Part shown: positions 1-10,801 of the stretch, piece by piece
Position numbering within the stretch: the stretch's first letter is position 1
How the letters are laid out: each line of letters begins with the position of its first letter
Source of the DNA: Peribacillus simplex
GTDB taxonomy: Bacteria > Bacillota > Bacilli > Bacillales > DSM-1321
Reading direction: 5' to 3'
Length of the DNA stretch: 64,000 bases
Assembly: GCF_001542915.1 (NCBI RefSeq)
Contig: NZ_LNNH01000055.1
Span: 186,001 to 250,000 of the forward strand
The notes under the pieces: model-generated
Databases searched by the model: none
Seen by the model: only the letters and a program-made list of their open reading frames with translations
What the model was told of the DNA's origin: nothing
Program-made: the position numbers and the translations under genes

Positions 1-64
1 TTAATTAAAGGTTACATCAAACAAACGTTCAGCAAATGATTGTTGAAACGCAATCAGGAACCTC

Positions 65-194
65 CATCTTCTCCCATCCAGACTATACTGTCGGCTTTGG
101 AATTGCACCAAATCCTGCCCCGAAAGGCTCGCGGGCTTAGAAGAAGCTTTTTCTTCATCACCGCCGGTGGGGAATTGCACCCCGCCCCGAAGAT
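65..194 (-). promoter_or_regulatory. FMN riboswitch (RFN element)
   Basis: Read on the minus strand, this stretch starts with CTTCGGGGCGGGGTGCAATT, continues with CCACCGGCGGTGATG, AAGCCCGCGAG and GGTGCAATTCCAAAGCCGAC, and ends with AGTCTGGATGGGAGAAGATG. These are the conserved blocks of the FMN aptamer in order. It reads toward the left edge, so the regulated gene lies outside the window. In Bacillus the neighbour of serA is the riboflavin transporter ribU (ypaA), which makes that the likely target; this is inference. Confidence 0.95.
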
Positions 195-369
195 AGACCT
201 ATAAAATTTTTTGTTTCCTTCCGTTACCGAAAGGATTAAGTGGCTTTACATCGGTATTTTATGCGTATGGGGGATTTTATGTGTTTTTCAACAGTCCCTT
301 GAGAACTCGTTTTTCCTGCCAAGTTTCCCTACCCATAGCCTACCGTTTTAATTCCACCTAATTTACTTG

Positions 370-397
370 AGTTTAACATGTAATTGAAAAAATGCAA
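370..397 (-). promoter_or_regulatory. Candidate sigma-A promoter for the riboswitch transcript
   Basis: On the minus strand TTGCAT (392-397) lies 16 nt before TAAACT (370-375), with a TGT extended -10 directly in front. It points at the FMN riboswitch, but it would give an unusually long leader of about 165 nt before the aptamer, so a closer start site is possible. Confidence 0.4.
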
Positions 398-490
398 GAA
401 ATAAATTCCTGATTTCATCCGCTTTTTCATTCAATTCAACCCAATTTACTTAATTTGCAACCCACGTTTATTACTTTAAACGGGAATTGG

Positions 491-768
491 CTAAGGGCCC
501 ATATACCTGCCTTCATCCTCACTTAATGATTCCTTGAATTTCTTTGGTTCCAGCAAAAGTTCTTTCGAACCAATTTCAGCAGTGGGGAGTTGCCTTTGCA
601 ATTCGTTGATTTCCATTGCAAGCATTCTCTTTAGCGGTGCATCCAAACTTAATGGATGCAATTCTTTTTGCTTATATAGTTTTCTATGTTAAAACCGATG
701 ATATGGCGTACGTAAGCTGCCAACCTAAGAGCTAACACAATTAATGATCCCAAATTGACATCCTCCAT
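491..768 (-). pseudogene. Small frameshifted gene of unknown function
   Basis: On the minus strand one frame reads MEDVNLGSLIVLALRLAAYV and on to about residue 36 before a stop at 649. The next frame then reads on from QKELHPLSLDAPLKRMLAME through a charged helical stretch to a stop at 491-493. Both halves look like coding sequence and abut around 660-690, so a single-base indel in one gene is the simplest reading. A GGAGG lies 8 nt before a TTG at 753, a better start than the ATG at 768. The joined product would be about 85-90 residues with a hydrophobic N-terminal segment. I do not recognise the family. A sequencing error is the alternative to a true pseudogene. Confidence 0.45.
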
Positions 769-775
769 CGTTAAA

Positions 776-804
776 TTGTAAAATTAACTGAAATTTAAGA
801 TAAT
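776..804 (+). promoter_or_regulatory. Sigma-A promoter of serA
   Basis: TTGTAA (776-781), a 17-nt spacer and GATAAT (799-804) lie 25 nt before the serA start. The implied leader is short, so no riboswitch or attenuator is evident. Confidence 0.6.
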
Positions 805-828
805 TATCCACTAGGAAGGTGTGTAGTC

Positions 829-2403
829 ATGTATCGAATTTTAGTAGCAGATGCTATCCAACAAGAAGGACTCGGTCCGCTATCAGGGGCATCCAATATT
901 TTTCTCATTCAAAAGACGGTAGAGGAAGCAGCAAACGAACTTGAACAGATTGATGCTATCCTTGTAAGAAGCGCAACGCAGGTCTCGGTAGATTTAATGA
1001 ACAGGATGCCTCATTTAAAAATCATCGCCCGCGCAGGTGTAGGCGTCGATAACATTGACATCCCCGCTGCAACGAAGCGCGGAATCTTAGTGGTTAATGC
1101 GCCTGACGGCAATACCATTTCTACAGCTGAACATACTTTTGCCATGATGGCTTCACTTATGCGCCACATCCCTCAGGCAAACGCCTCACTGAAGGATGGG
1201 GAGTGGAAGCGTTCTTCCTACACAGGTACGGAACTCCGCGGCAAAACATTGGGCATTGTTGGATTTGGACGTATTGGAGGCGAAATTGCCAAGCGCGCTA
1301 AAGTGTTTGGCATGGATGTCATTGTATATGATCCATTCCTGACCGCTGATCGTGCCAAGAAAATGTCCGTAACATCCTTGCCCTTGAATGAATTGCTTCC
1401 TAAAGCAGATATCATTACTGTACATACTCCACTAACCGCTGAAACGAGGGGGTTAATCAATAAAGAAAAATTGAACACTTGTAAAAAAGGCGTTTATGTA
1501 TTGAATTGTGCCCGCGGCGGAATTCTCGACGAAGATGATTTATACGAAATGATCGTTAAAGGTCATGTAGCCGGCGCTGCGCTGGATGTTTTCGTCGAAG
1601 AGCCCCCGCTTGGCCATAAACTGCTCGAACTTGATCGTGTCATTGCCACGCCTCATCTGGGTGCATCCACGAAGGAAGCCCAATTGAATGTGGCCGTACA
1701 GGTCGCACAGGAAGTATTGACCTATTTCGAGGGAAATCCAGTCTCAAGTTCCATCAACCTGCCAGCCATTTCCAAAGAAGTGTTTGAGAGGGTCCAGCCC
1801 TTCTATCAACTCGTCCAGCAAATGGGATCGATTGCTTCACAGTGCATGAAAGAAGGAATTCAAGAAATTTCGGTAACCTACGCAGGAGAATCACTCGACT
1901 TTGATACCGCGATTCTGACAAAAAGTTTAATTTCAGGTTTCTTCAAATCTAGAGTTGACGCATCGGTCAATGAGGTGAATGCCCTGCTGGTCGCAAAAGA
2001 GCGCGGCATCACAGTCGGGGAAAAAATCTCCACGGACCCCTTAGGATATGCGAACTTGATCAGCCTGAAGGTCAAGGGGGATAACCGGGAATTAACGATC
2101 AGCGGTACGTATATCGAAAATTACGGATCACGGATCGTGAATTTGAATGGTTTCAAAATCGACTTTCATCCGGAACCACATTTACTGTATATCCAGCATA
2201 CAGATAAACCTGGAGTAATCGGAAACGTAGGGAAGATCCTAGGAGATCACGAGGTGAACATCGCCACGATGCAGGTAGGCCGTAAAGAAGCTGGAGGGGA
2301 GGCCATCATGGTATTAAGCTTTGATGCCCCGCTCGAGGATAATCTCAAACAAGTCTTGATGGAAACAAAAGAGATCACCTTTATGGCCCGCATATCCTTA
2401 TAA
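829..2403 (+). CDS. serA: D-3-phosphoglycerate dehydrogenase
   Basis: First step of serine synthesis: NAD-dependent oxidation of 3-phosphoglycerate to 3-phosphohydroxypyruvate, in the cytoplasm. The 524-residue protein has the usual long (type I) architecture: a substrate/NAD-binding catalytic domain with the nucleotide loop [10 protein letters not shown] near residue 147, the catalytic Arg in [13 protein letters not shown], the Glu in EEPP and the His in PHLGAST, then an intervening domain, then a C-terminal ACT domain (about 450-524, starting [14 protein letters not shown]). AGGAAGGTG precedes the ATG. It stands alone, convergent with rsiX across a shared terminator. The ACT domain suggests allosteric control by serine, but that is family knowledge. 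Confidence 0.97.
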   Translation: MYRILVADAIQQEGLGPLSGASNIFLIQKTVEEAANELEQIDAILVRSATQVSVDLMNRMPHLKIIARAGVGVDNIDIPAATKRGILVVNAPDGNTISTAEHTFAMMASLMRHIPQANASLKDGEWKRSSYTGTELRGKTLGIVGFGRIGGEIAKRAKVFGMDVIVYDPFLTADRAKKMSVTSLPLNELLPKADIITVHTPLTAETRGLINKEKLNTCKKGVYVLNCARGGILDEDDLYEMIVKGHVAGAALDVFVEEPPLGHKLLELDRVIATPHLGASTKEAQLNVAVQVAQEVLTYFEGNPVSSSINLPAISKEVFERVQPFYQLVQQMGSIASQCMKEGIQEISVTYAGESLDFDTAILTKSLISGFFKSRVDASVNEVNALLVAKERGITVGEKISTDPLGYANLISLKVKGDNRELTISGTYIENYGSRIVNLNGFKIDFHPEPHLLYIQHTDKPGVIGNVGKILGDHEVNIATMQVGRKEAGGEAIMVLSFDAPLEDNLKQVLMETKEITFMARISL

Positions 2404-2442
2404 AAAAGCAAAAGCGCCTGCAACATGGGCGCTTTTGCTTTT
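2402..2442. terminator. Bidirectional terminator between serA and rsiX
   Basis: The arms AAAAAGCAAAAGCGCC and GGCGCTTTTGCTTTT surround a short loop, with A-rich and T-rich flanks on both sides. It can serve serA and the converging rsiX. Confidence 0.9.
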
Positions 2443-2467
2443 GTCCTGATAGAAAATAGCCTTCGTC

Positions 2468-3682
2468 TCAATTCATTTGGTTAGGTGCCCTCGGCACTGT
2501 TATCTCGCCTGTTAAATCCAGATGCCCCACTTTTTCGATCGAAGCATTTTCGAACTTCACTGTTTCATAGCCAAAATCCTTTGCAATGAAAAGGATCGCT
2601 TCTATGGCTTGAAGATTCCGCTCACTATCTTCCGTAATCATATTTTCTGCTAAATGAACGGTCACATGACTTCCTTTAGACTTAATCCGTTCCCATTCCA
2701 GGTCTTTTGGGATGGCAGGTGATATTCCTTTTAATTCGGACTGCCTTTTTCCCGCTTGCAGCGCTGCGGCAAACTCCTGATAATGGACAGTGCTTGGGAC
2801 GAGCAGCTTTGGAGAGGATTGATTTTTTTGGTAAAGGCGGTAAGTTCGGCGTTTATGTTCGGGTATATCAAGCTTCTCTAAGAAACCTGCATGCAAAAAC
2901 CTCGCCCCTTGCTTACCATCTGTAGCAAAAGTCATCTTCGTTATATTATTATAGGAAAGGGTCTCTTCCATGGAAGAGAGAAAAAGTTCATCCTCATCCA
3001 ATAGTGGACTACCTTCTCGAAACTCAAGGTGAGCAGTCTTCCTATCGCTGCCTTCACTAATCGTTACATCAAGCGGAAAATAGTCAGATAAACCATATCG
3101 CTCTTCATCGACCTTGGACATTTGCTTGACCATCCGGTTCAGTGTATCCGATTCGTCAAAGGATCTAAGCTTGAAGGAAACAGGGACGATGACATTCATT
3201 TGATCATCAGGAATGCCCAGCGTAATGACCGAGACATTTTTCAGGTCATTCTCGTAAATCGCATGTGCAAACGTTTTTTCCTGACTTTCATTAAAAGGTT
3301 CGATATCCAATTCCTCGTCTTTAGCTTCCATTTCGTCATGGTTGCCCGAAAGCGTTTGGTTTTCCTGGATATCTCCCGAGCTGCTTTCTTTCGATTTAGC
3401 TCCATAATCTGCTGATTCCTTACTTTCAGTAACGGATAACTTCCGGCTGCCGTCACTTTTTTCCGGACCCACTCCCCCATCTTTTCCAGTCATCAATGCT
3501 GACGCCACAACAATCATCAGGAATAGGGAGGCAACGCCAGCCAATAGATGTAATGAGCGTTTCTTTTTCTTTTTATCATATATTCCCGCCATTACTTCTG
3601 CCTTGGTTCTGTCATCCTTCATTTTTGGAAGCTCGCGTAGCATGTCTTCAATTTCTTTTTCGTTCCAACGGGATTTTCTCAA
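2468..3682 (-). CDS. rsiX: Anti-sigma-X factor RsiX
   Basis: Membrane anti-sigma factor that holds sigma-X inactive. The 404 residues comprise a charged cytoplasmic N-terminus (1-42, rich in W/E/K), one membrane helix (about 44-64, LLAGVASLFLMIVVASALM) and a large extracytoplasmic C-terminal domain preceded by a Ser/Lys/Glu-rich linker. The start is a TTG behind AAGGAGG (spacing 9) and lies inside the end of sigX, a 35-bp overlap that suggests translational coupling. The assignment rests on position behind sigX, topology and size; sequence divergence in this family is high. Confidence 0.85.
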   Translation of the reverse strand: MRKSRWNEKEIEDMLRELPKMKDDRTKAEVMAGIYDKKKKKRSLHLLAGVASLFLMIVVASALMTGKDGGVGPEKSDGSRKLSVTESKESADYGAKSKESSSGDIQENQTLSGNHDEMEAKDEELDIEPFNESQEKTFAHAIYENDLKNVSVITLGIPDDQMNVIVPVSFKLRSFDESDTLNRMVKQMSKVDEERYGLSDYFPLDVTISEGSDRKTAHLEFREGSPLLDEDELFLSSMEETLSYNNITKMTFATDGKQGARFLHAGFLEKLDIPEHKRRTYRLYQKNQSSPKLLVPSTVHYQEFAAALQAGKRQSELKGISPAIPKDLEWERIKSKGSHVTVHLAENMITEDSERNLQAIEAILFIAKDFGYETVKFENASIEKVGHLDLTGEITVPRAPNQMN

Positions 3683-4208
3683 TGCCGCGCGCCTCCTTCC
3701 CTGATAAATCTTCCATCAGCTTTTTGATTACCTTGATGGCACGGTGCTGGGTCGTTTTTACCTTACTTTCACTCCAGTTCAATATCTCAGCGGTTTCCGT
3801 TATCGACATCCCCTGTATATAGCGAAGAATGATGACGGACCTTTGATTTGTGGTGCATCGGTTCAAGCATTGATAAAGGGCTTGGATATCATCATTCAAG
3901 ATTGCCACTTCTTCAGGAATCGGCTGGGTATCCTCAATCGATTGCCGATCCCAATCAAAGTTGGCAAAAATTTTATCCTTCCATCCTTTTTGCTTACGGA
4001 AATGATCGATCGTCACATTTCTTGCGATGGAATACATCCAGGTTTTTTCACTGCTTTTACCTTCGAATTGTTCATAGGCCTTCATGATGCGGATATAGAC
4101 CTCTTGTACAAGATCCTCGGCCGTTTCTCGATTTTTAGTCATATAATAAATGAATTGATAGATTTCATGATGATATTTTTCATAAAGATCGTGGAAAACG
4201 GAATTCAT
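3648..4208 (-). CDS. sigX: ECF RNA polymerase sigma factor SigX
   Basis: Group IV sigma factor of 186 residues. Region 2 runs from about residue 15 (ETAEDLVQEVYIRIMKAYEQ) and contains the typical WMYSIARNVTIDHFRKQK block. Region 4 has the helix-turn-helix RYIQGMSITETAEILNWSES. I place the start at 4208, where GTGGGG is suitably spaced; an upstream in-frame extension lacks such a site. In Bacillus, sigma-X governs genes that change envelope charge and lipid content. A sigma-X-type promoter in front of the gene indicates autoregulation, and the convergent-free arrangement with rsiX forms a two-gene operon. Confidence 0.92.
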   Translation of the reverse strand: MNSVFHDLYEKYHHEIYQFIYYMTKNRETAEDLVQEVYIRIMKAYEQFEGKSSEKTWMYSIARNVTIDHFRKQKGWKDKIFANFDWDRQSIEDTQPIPEEVAILNDDIQALYQCLNRCTTNQRSVIILRYIQGMSITETAEILNWSESKVKTTQHRAIKVIKKLMEDLSGKEARGIEKIPLERKRN

Positions 4209-4236
4209 CATTTCCCCACATCCGTTCATAAATATA

Positions 4237-4263
4237 GTCGTCAAACTTGAATGAAAAGTTACA
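4237..4263 (-). promoter_or_regulatory. Autoregulatory ECF (sigma-X type) promoter
   Basis: On the minus strand TGTAAC (4258-4263) is followed after exactly 17 nt by CGAC (4237-4240). This matches the Bacillus sigma-X consensus TGtAAC-17-CGaC. It lies 29 nt before the sigX start. Confidence 0.85.
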
Positions 4264-4341
4264 TAAACCCGCTTCATTCTTATTATAACTTTGAACCAAT
4301 TTCCACATATCCGGCATTTTTTCTTGGATCACGCCTGAGAA

Positions 4342-4387
4342 AAAAAACAAAGGCAGGTTGGAATTTCGTCCACATGCCTTTGTTTTT
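4342..4387 (-). terminator. Terminator behind resE
   Basis: The arms AAAAACAAAGGCA and TGCCTTTGTTTTT enclose an 18-nt loop, and a T-run follows on the minus strand. It separates resDE transcription from sigX. Confidence 0.85.
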
Positions 4388-4432
4388 CACCGTTTCTCAT
4401 GAAACAAGATTTTCTGGCAAACTCTCCGTTAA

Positions 4433-6217
4433 TCATTCAGTATTTTCCATGATTCGAGGCAGGATAAAACTGAATGTTGTCCCTTTATCCGGTAAACTGT
4501 TCACCGAAATGTAGCCATCATGGGCATTGATGATATTTTTTGCGATTGCCAATCCCAATCCCGTGCCTGACCGGCCGCGGGTCCTTGCTTTATCCGCTTT
4601 GTAAAATCTTTCGAATACAAAAGGCAAATCCTCTTCTGGAATACCCGATCCGGAATCCCTAACATCTATGACCAGCCCTCTTCGATCACTGGTCCTTTGA
4701 ATGACATCAATATTACCTCCTGAAGGAGTATGGCGGATCGCATTATCAATCAAGTTCGTCAAGACTTGTTCAATACGATCCGGATCGAAGTGCCATTCAA
4801 TATCACTGTCTTGGAGGTTCGTGGATATGGAGATTCCCTTTTCCTTGGCCAGCACGGAAAACTTGCTGGTAATCCTTTTCAAGTAGGAAGAAATGGGAAC
4901 ACGCTCGTAGCTAAGATTCATTTTTCCCGATTCCAATTTAGCCAAGTCAAGTAAATCATTGACTAAACGTCCCATCCTCAAGGACTCATCATAAATGATG
5001 CGGGCCATTTCCATCTTTTCCTCTTCGCTGCTGGCTATGTCATCAACGATCGCTTCACTATATCCTTGCAACATGGAAATCGGCGTTCTCAGCTCATGGG
5101 AAACATTTGCAATGAAATCGGTTCTCAGTTTATCCATCCGCCTTTCATCACTCATATCCCGGATGATGGCCACAGCACCCCTGATATTGTCGGGATTGGT
5201 ATATAGGGGACTGACAATCAAGCCCCAGTCACGGCCCTGCAACGTAATTTCCCCGACCTGCTCCTTATCCAGAGACTCGGATTCATCAAACAAGTTCATC
5301 AGCACCAACGGGACATTCACATTATCTTCCCGATTATAGCCCTTCTCGAAGTACCAGGATTGCAGGAACCTTTCGGCTGGCGGATTGGTCTCAAGGATCG
5401 TACCATCTTTATTGAAGGTGATGACCCCATCTGCCATACTGCTTAGAATGCTTGAAAGGTGCTCCTTTTCCTGGCTGAGCGCATTCATATTGAATTTCAG
5501 CTGCTTTCTCATCTGATTGAACGCTATCGCCAGCTCGCCGATTTCATCTTGTGTCAGGATCGGAACCTTTGTATCAAATTTCCCTCGTGCGATGGCCAGT
5601 GCAGCTTCCCTCATCTTCACCAATGGAGCATTTATTCTGGTAGATAAAAAGAAGGCAAAAAACGTCGTCAAAATAATGGCGATCCCGGCGGCCAATAAAA
5701 TGAACTGTGTCGTCGATTTAGTCGTTTCTTCCATGGACTCCAACGATTGAAATAGGAATACTTCGTCCTGTTCGCCATTCAACTCCAGCGGCACGCCTAC
5801 AACGATTGCGGATAATTCCTGATCCTTATCGTCGGATAGCGCCATTTCCTTTTTCACGGTCTTCCTTTCCGTAAAAACTTTAAGCAATTCGGAGTCCGCC
5901 TTGATGGATTGCGGCGTTATTTCAACCTCGTTGTCACCAATGGATGAGAACACCATTTTATCATCGTTCAAAATGATCATTTTCGTTTCATTGCCTATCA
6001 GCTCCGAAGCTATTTGCAAAACATCCGCATGAGACCCTTGATGGTCATTTGTCACCTTGATGATTTGTTCAGCCGTCTTCGTCAAGTCGTTTTCGATATT
6101 TTCAATTTGGAAATTCTCAAAGAATTCGACGAGCAGGACGGTCAAAACGATCAATACAAAGGACACAAGCAATAGGATCGTCGCCCACAGCTTCCCTACA
6201 ACACTGCCCCATAGCAT
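4433..6217 (-). CDS. resE: Sensor histidine kinase ResE
   Basis: Membrane kinase of the ResDE system for aerobic and anaerobic respiration. Order of parts in 594 residues: first membrane helix (about 9-30), extracytoplasmic sensor region, second membrane helix (about 170-192), HAMP linker (to about 245), PAS domain (about 250-360), dimerisation/phosphoacceptor domain with the His in [16 protein letters not shown], and an HATPase domain with N box ([10 protein letters not shown]), G1 box ([12 protein letters not shown]) and G2 box ([13 protein letters not shown]). It starts within the resD stop (TGATG, 1-nt overlap), so the pair is co-transcribed. A strong hairpin ends the unit. Confidence 0.95.
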   Translation of the reverse strand: MLWGSVVGKLWATILLLVSFVLIVLTVLLVEFFENFQIENIENDLTKTAEQIIKVTNDHQGSHADVLQIASELIGNETKMIILNDDKMVFSSIGDNEVEITPQSIKADSELLKVFTERKTVKKEMALSDDKDQELSAIVVGVPLELNGEQDEVFLFQSLESMEETTKSTTQFILLAAGIAIILTTFFAFFLSTRINAPLVKMREAALAIARGKFDTKVPILTQDEIGELAIAFNQMRKQLKFNMNALSQEKEHLSSILSSMADGVITFNKDGTILETNPPAERFLQSWYFEKGYNREDNVNVPLVLMNLFDESESLDKEQVGEITLQGRDWGLIVSPLYTNPDNIRGAVAIIRDMSDERRMDKLRTDFIANVSHELRTPISMLQGYSEAIVDDIASSEEEKMEMARIIYDESLRMGRLVNDLLDLAKLESGKMNLSYERVPISSYLKRITSKFSVLAKEKGISISTNLQDSDIEWHFDPDRIEQVLTNLIDNAIRHTPSGGNIDVIQRTSDRRGLVIDVRDSGSGIPEEDLPFVFERFYKADKARTRGRSGTGLGLAIAKNIINAHDGYISVNSLPDKGTTFSFILPRIMENTE

Positions 6218-6933
6218 CAGTCATTAATGACTTCGAACTTGTAACCGACACCCCAAACCGTAACAATCATCTTGGCTGCATTTTCCGATATTCGGTTTAG
6301 TTTTTCACGTAAGCGTTTTACGTGTGTGTCGACAGTTCGAAGATCTCCAAAGAATTCATAGTGCCACACTTCTTTTAACAACTGCTCCCGATCGAAAACT
6401 TTATCAGGGGATTTGGCCAGGAAATATAATAATTCATATTCCTTAGGAGTTAAAGAAACCTCTTTGTCATCGGCAAGCACCCTATGGGCATCATTATCTA
6501 TGGTTAAATGGGAAAAAACGATCACATCTTTTGCCGTCGTTTCCGTCTGAACGTAACTCGTGCTTGAAGAACGGCGCAATAAAGCTTTGACCCTTAACAC
6601 GACTTCACGGGGACTGAACGGTTTCACGATATAATCATCGGTCCCCACTTCGAACCCTTGTACCCGGTTCACTTCTTCCCCTTTAGCAGTCAGCATGATG
6701 ATCGGCGTCGTCTTCTTTTCCCTCAGCTCTCGGCAAACTTCGATTCCATCCTTACCGGGCATCATAATATCCAATAAAATCAAATCATAGTCAATTTCGA
6801 GGGCTTTCGTTAATGCTACATCACCATTTTCCGCTTCATCGATTATGTATTCCTCTCTTTCCAAATACATCTTTAATAATCGGCGAATTCTTTCCTCATC
6901 ATCCACCACGAGAATTTTAATCGCATTATACAT
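6217..6933 (-). CDS. resD: Response regulator ResD
   Basis: OmpR-family regulator of 238 residues. The receiver domain has the acidic pair DDEER, the phosphoacceptor Asp in [11 protein letters not shown] and the conserved Thr/Lys (MLTAKG, VKPF). The C-terminal winged helix is typical ([20 protein letters not shown] ending in VWGVGYKFE). It partners with ResE directly downstream. In Bacillus it activates cytochrome biogenesis, including resABC, and anaerobic genes. A GGAGG lies 11 nt before the ATG. A gap of 293 bp separates it from resC, which allows an independent promoter in addition to read-through. Confidence 0.96.
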   Translation of the reverse strand: MYNAIKILVVDDEERIRRLLKMYLEREEYIIDEAENGDVALTKALEIDYDLILLDIMMPGKDGIEVCRELREKKTTPIIMLTAKGEEVNRVQGFEVGTDDYIVKPFSPREVVLRVKALLRRSSSTSYVQTETTAKDVIVFSHLTIDNDAHRVLADDKEVSLTPKEYELLYFLAKSPDKVFDREQLLKEVWHYEFFGDLRTVDTHVKRLREKLNRISENAAKMIVTVWGVGYKFEVIND

Positions 6934-7226
6934 TATGTAATCAGCCTCCTATCCTATATTCTACAAAATGAATACTTCGATGACTAATATTATTTCCATC
7001 CAAAGTATGATAAAACGGCGATTCCGCTTCACTACCACGGACATTTCACCATTTTGTCACATTAATCGGCTGTATGCATGGTTCGAGAAATGGTCATGCA
7101 CTTCACCGCGTGATCCTTTTTTATTGGGCGCTATAGAAAAAGGGATCATTCTCTAGAAAATTCGATCATCCATCTTCTCGAATTTCTATCAAAAGACCCC
7201 CTTCAGCTACATATTACAATACAGAA
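6934..7226. other. resC-resD intergenic region
   Basis: No gene seen in these 293 bp. It holds an imperfect inverted repeat with arms TGATCCTTTTT and AAAAAGGGATCA (7111-7148), which could slow transcription leaving resC. A promoter for resDE is expected here, but I find no convincing -35/-10 pair. Confidence 0.5.
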
Positions 7227-8405
7227 TCATGCGTATGAATGCAAACCGGCAATTACCAGATTAACGAATATCAAATTGAATATCATGATGGCGAAACCAA
7301 TGACGGCAAGCCAAGCTGATTTTTCCCCTTGCCATCCTTTTGACATGCGCAGATGCAAGAATGCTGCATAAAACAACCAGGTTATAAGCGCCCAGACCTC
7401 TTTTGGATCCCAACCCCAGAACCTTGTCCATGCCACTTGTGCCCAAATCATGGCAAAAACGAGGGCACCGAGTGTAAAGATTGGAAAACCGATAAGGACC
7501 GAACGGTAACTGATCTCGTCCAACAGGCTCAAATTCACATTTTTAACGATTGGCTTTATCAAGGCCGCTACCCTTCTGCGAGTTATCAATCTTATCAGAC
7601 CGTAAAGAACGATCCCGGCTCCTGTAGACCAAATGACTGTATTCAGTTTTTTGGCATTGATGATCGCAGGCATGCTTACAAGCGGCTCAAGCCGATCCTG
7701 CTCGATCAGTTTCCCTTCATGGGGCCCCACTAACGCAGGCAGGTTGAATTCCTGCTTGTCCGCTGCACCCTTTTTATCGATCCAATCGAAATTCGCTTTG
7801 TAATCCGTTGCTGCAAAGGTAGAAGTGATGATGACAAAACCGATGGTGCTGACTAACGTGAACATGATGACCTCAAGCCAGAACGTTCTTTTACTGGCAT
7901 GTGTTTGATCGACGAATTTAACTAAATAGATGATGGCTGCCACGAAGCTGATCGCAAGTATCGACTGTCCCGCTGCTGCAGTCGTAACATGAATATGAAG
8001 CCAATCACTCTGCAATGCAGGGATGAGCGGTGATATTTCGGTCGGGAACATACTGGCATAGGCAATGATCAATAACGCAATCGGTAAAGCGAATAACCCA
8101 AGTGCGGGTGTTTTATAAAGGAAGTAAATTAATATGAATGCACCGACCAGCATCATTCCGAAAAAGGTCGTGAATTCGAACAGATTACTTACAGGGGCGT
8201 GGCCTGCAGCAATCCATCGAGTGATGAAATAGCCAATTTGCGCAGCGAAACCAAGAATGGTGACGGAAATGGCAAGCATAGCCCATTTATTTTGTTTCTT
8301 TTCCTCCGCTCCCCGTTTATCCTTTATCGCCCCCCCAAACAAGAAAGTGGCGAGTAAGTATAGTATGAAAGCTGCATATAAAAAGTTACTGCTCATTTCA
8401 GCCAT
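7227..8405 (-). CDS. resC: Cytochrome c maturation protein ResC (CcsA-like)
   Basis: Polytopic membrane protein of 392 residues from the system II cytochrome c assembly pathway. With ResB it moves haem across the membrane and delivers it to apocytochromes. The haem-handling signature [14 protein letters not shown] is present near residue 325, and about eight hydrophobic helices span the protein. The start overlaps the resB stop by 8 nt behind AGGGGG, which supports coupled translation in resABC. Confidence 0.95.
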   Translation of the reverse strand: MAEMSSNFLYAAFILYLLATFLFGGAIKDKRGAEEKKQNKWAMLAISVTILGFAAQIGYFITRWIAAGHAPVSNLFEFTTFFGMMLVGAFILIYFLYKTPALGLFALPIALLIIAYASMFPTEISPLIPALQSDWLHIHVTTAAAGQSILAISFVAAIIYLVKFVDQTHASKRTFWLEVIMFTLVSTIGFVIITSTFAATDYKANFDWIDKKGAADKQEFNLPALVGPHEGKLIEQDRLEPLVSMPAIINAKKLNTVIWSTGAGIVLYGLIRLITRRRVAALIKPIVKNVNLSLLDEISYRSVLIGFPIFTLGALVFAMIWAQVAWTRFWGWDPKEVWALITWLFYAAFLHLRMSKGWQGEKSAWLAVIGFAIMIFNLIFVNLVIAGLHSYA

Positions 8406-10047
8406 TTAAAACTTCCCCCTTAGTAGAAGATTTCTCCTCTTCAAGTTGATCTGTTGGTTCAGAAAGAGATGTCGATTCTATCGCTTTTTTGATATCTCTT
8501 TTAATGCCGTGCCAGTTTTTGTTCGTATGGCCGGCCATTACTATCTCATCCTGCTTCCTTTTGATCCAGATACGGCGGTGATTCCAATACGAGCCTTGGA
8601 CCACACCCACCATGAAGATGATTCCCCCAGTGAAAAGAATCCAGAGCGTTAAATCCTTCCGAACGGTCAAGGCCGTGACATCTTGTGTTTCCACACCGTT
8701 GAAAGCCATTTTGTACGTGTTTTCACCTAATGGCTCGGCAGTCTCTTTAATCGCCACGAAACTGACTTCCCCCTCAGGCTTATCCGGTGTATGCATTTTA
8801 AAGATAAATGCTGGATTATTCGGAATCTTCGATATCGTCCTCGGTTCGCCTTTTTCATCAAACTCGAAATCAGGGAAGTAACTGATCAGATCTACGGAAT
8901 AGCCCTCATTCAACTCGTATTTCTTTTGCGGATCATTCAAATCGATCTTCACACTGCCAAATTTCTCTTCCGTTTTTTTGTTGATCAAATTAAAAGACAT
9001 CGTACTGAGCTCATCCAGCTTATAATCTACTTGATAGAGGGAGTAATGATCATGTTTCAGAGGTTCATTGACTTTGATTTTATAATCTTTAATCTTTTCA
9101 AGGCCGACTTTCTCCCCTGGTAAAGCATCCCCCTTGCGTCCATAGAGCGTAACATCGGATTGATAGGTTTTGGCTATCGTACCGGTCTTATCGATGGCGG
9201 CGCTGTATTGCTCGTCCTCTTTGTTGCCTTTATCATAAACCTCTAAGGTGAATTCGTTATTCTGGAGATAGTATTCGCCATTCGTGCCAGGAATCTCTTT
9301 TCTCTCTCCTTCCCTGAGCCAAACGACTTTATCGATATACATGCCCGGGACGGAACGCAGTAAGGCACCCATTAAAAAAATGATAAGTCCGATATGATTA
9401 ACATAGGGTCCCCACCGTGAAAACCTGTTCTTTTCGGCAAGTATATGGCCGTTCTCCTCACGAATATGATAACGCTGCCTTTTCAGTTCAGCCTTTACTT
9501 TATCCAGATCGATATCCTGATCATCAAGCTTTGTTACCCCATATATCCTCTGCCGCTTCATGAACCCGTCATGCCGGGTGACCCCTTGTTTTTTTAATGA
9601 ACGATATAAAGGAAAGAAACGATCGATACTGGCAACCAGCAGTGATATGCCCAGCATGCCGATTATGAGCAAATACCACCATGAACTATACAAATTATGA
9701 AATCCAAGCTCATAATACAACTTTCCGAACCAGCCGTATTCCAGTTCATAATGCTCTGCCGGCGTAGCCGTAGAAGGAATATACATTTCCTGCGGTAAAA
9801 TCGTACCGATGGCTGAAGCGATCAAGGCAATGACGATGAGCGACACCCCCACCTTGACGGATGAAAAAAAGTTCCATATTTTATCAATGATCGTTTTCTT
9901 GTAGGTTTGCGAACGCCTCGCACTTCCTTCATAGCGCATATCGATAAGCTTATTTTCTTTTTCACTGCTAAGCACCATGCCGCACTTTCCACAAATCTCC
10001 GTGCCAAACGGATTTACATGACCACAATCGCATTTTACTTCTTTCAT
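8398..10047 (-). CDS. resB: Cytochrome c maturation protein ResB
   Basis: Partner of ResC in system II cytochrome c biogenesis, 549 residues. It starts with a small zinc-ribbon-like motif ([18 protein letters not shown], four Cys), followed by a short linker, three N-terminal membrane helices (about 66-88, 120-145 and 215-235), a large extracytoplasmic domain and a last helix near residue 480 ([16 protein letters not shown]). The 18-nt gap to resA and the overlap with resC indicate one operon. Confidence 0.95.
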   Translation of the reverse strand: MKEVKCDCGHVNPFGTEICGKCGMVLSSEKENKLIDMRYEGSARRSQTYKKTIIDKIWNFFSSVKVGVSLIVIALIASAIGTILPQEMYIPSTATPAEHYELEYGWFGKLYYELGFHNLYSSWWYLLIIGMLGISLLVASIDRFFPLYRSLKKQGVTRHDGFMKRQRIYGVTKLDDQDIDLDKVKAELKRQRYHIREENGHILAEKNRFSRWGPYVNHIGLIIFLMGALLRSVPGMYIDKVVWLREGERKEIPGTNGEYYLQNNEFTLEVYDKGNKEDEQYSAAIDKTGTIAKTYQSDVTLYGRKGDALPGEKVGLEKIKDYKIKVNEPLKHDHYSLYQVDYKLDELSTMSFNLINKKTEEKFGSVKIDLNDPQKKYELNEGYSVDLISYFPDFEFDEKGEPRTISKIPNNPAFIFKMHTPDKPEGEVSFVAIKETAEPLGENTYKMAFNGVETQDVTALTVRKDLTLWILFTGGIIFMVGVVQGSYWNHRRIWIKRKQDEIVMAGHTNKNWHGIKRDIKKAIESTSLSEPTDQLEEEKSSTKGEVLNG

Positions 10048-10065
10048 GTCAAAAACTCCCCAGTA

Positions 10066-10596
10066 TTATGGTTTGATTCTCTCCATATGCTTTTGGATGC
10101 TCTCTTCTGTCAAAGCTCCGGTAATGATATCTATCACTTGTCCCTCTTTATCAATCAAAAAAGTAACGGGTAATATATCCACGCGATAAGCATTTTCCAC
10201 TTCCCTGCCTTGATCGATCATGACTGGAAAGGTAAGATCATGCTTTGTGATGAAATTATCGACAGCATAATCGGATTCCCCGACGTTGACCGCCAATACC
10301 TCCACACCCTGGTCTTTATAGTTTTGATATTGATGCTCCATATACGGCATTTCATATTCACACGGCTTACAATATGTACCCCAAAAATTCAGGAAAACAC
10401 CTTTCCCTTTATAATCGGACAGTTTATGTTCTTTGCCTTCCATATCGGTCAAAACGAAATTGGGGGCATCTGATCCTTTTCTAAGACTTTCATTCTTATC
10501 TTTAGTGAAGTTCGTATAAAGGGCAAACACTAAAGCTGCACCTAACAACAGAAGAATGATGGTTCTGCTTATTAAGCGTCGCTTCTTTTTTTCCAT
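10066..10596 (-). CDS. resA: Thiol-disulfide oxidoreductase ResA
   Basis: Membrane-anchored thioredoxin-like protein of 176 residues that reduces the haem-binding Cys pair of apocytochrome c on the outer face. An N-terminal anchor (about 11-27, TIILLLLGAALVFALYT) is followed by a TlpA/AhpC-TSA type fold with the redox motif CKPC (in WGTYCKPCEYEMPY) and a cis-Pro region (DILPVTFLID). First gene of resABC. AGGAGG stands before the start. Confidence 0.95.
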   Translation of the reverse strand: MEKKKRRLISRTIILLLLGAALVFALYTNFTKDKNESLRKGSDAPNFVLTDMEGKEHKLSDYKGKGVFLNFWGTYCKPCEYEMPYMEHQYQNYKDQGVEVLAVNVGESDYAVDNFITKHDLTFPVMIDQGREVENAYRVDILPVTFLIDKEGQVIDIITGALTEESIQKHMERIKP

Positions 10597-10634
10597 AGAA
10601 ATCCTCCTAAGGCAACACTAAATTTAACCCTACC

Positions 10635-10640
10635 ATTATA
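10635..10640 (-). promoter_or_regulatory. Extended -10 promoter element of resA
   Basis: TATAAT preceded by TGG sits 38 nt before the resA start on the minus strand. No good -35 hexamer stands at 16-18 nt, which fits a promoter needing an activator. ResD is the known activator in Bacillus; its binding here is inference. Confidence 0.5.
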
Positions 10641-10733
10641 CCATTTAACACCATGTCATTTTTTTGCATTTCCGAAGGTTTTGTGACATTCATTACCGTA
10701 GCATGAAAGAAAAGGTATTTACAGGTTGTTTTC

Positions 10734-10778
10734 CACCACCCCCTCTTCACAGGGAAAAATGGAGTAGTGGTTTCAACC
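10734..10778. other. Long imperfect hairpin between rluB and resA
   Basis: GGTTG...CCACCACC and GTGGTTTCAACC can fold back on each other. There is no T-run next to it on the minus strand, so it is not a textbook terminator for rluB. Confidence 0.35.
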
Positions 10779-10801
10779 TATTAATACAAGTAAAATCTTG
10801 C

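Noticed and set aside
3744..4250. Plus-strand frame of 168 codons over sigX
   Set aside because: It lies wholly opposite sigX, whose protein motifs are clear.
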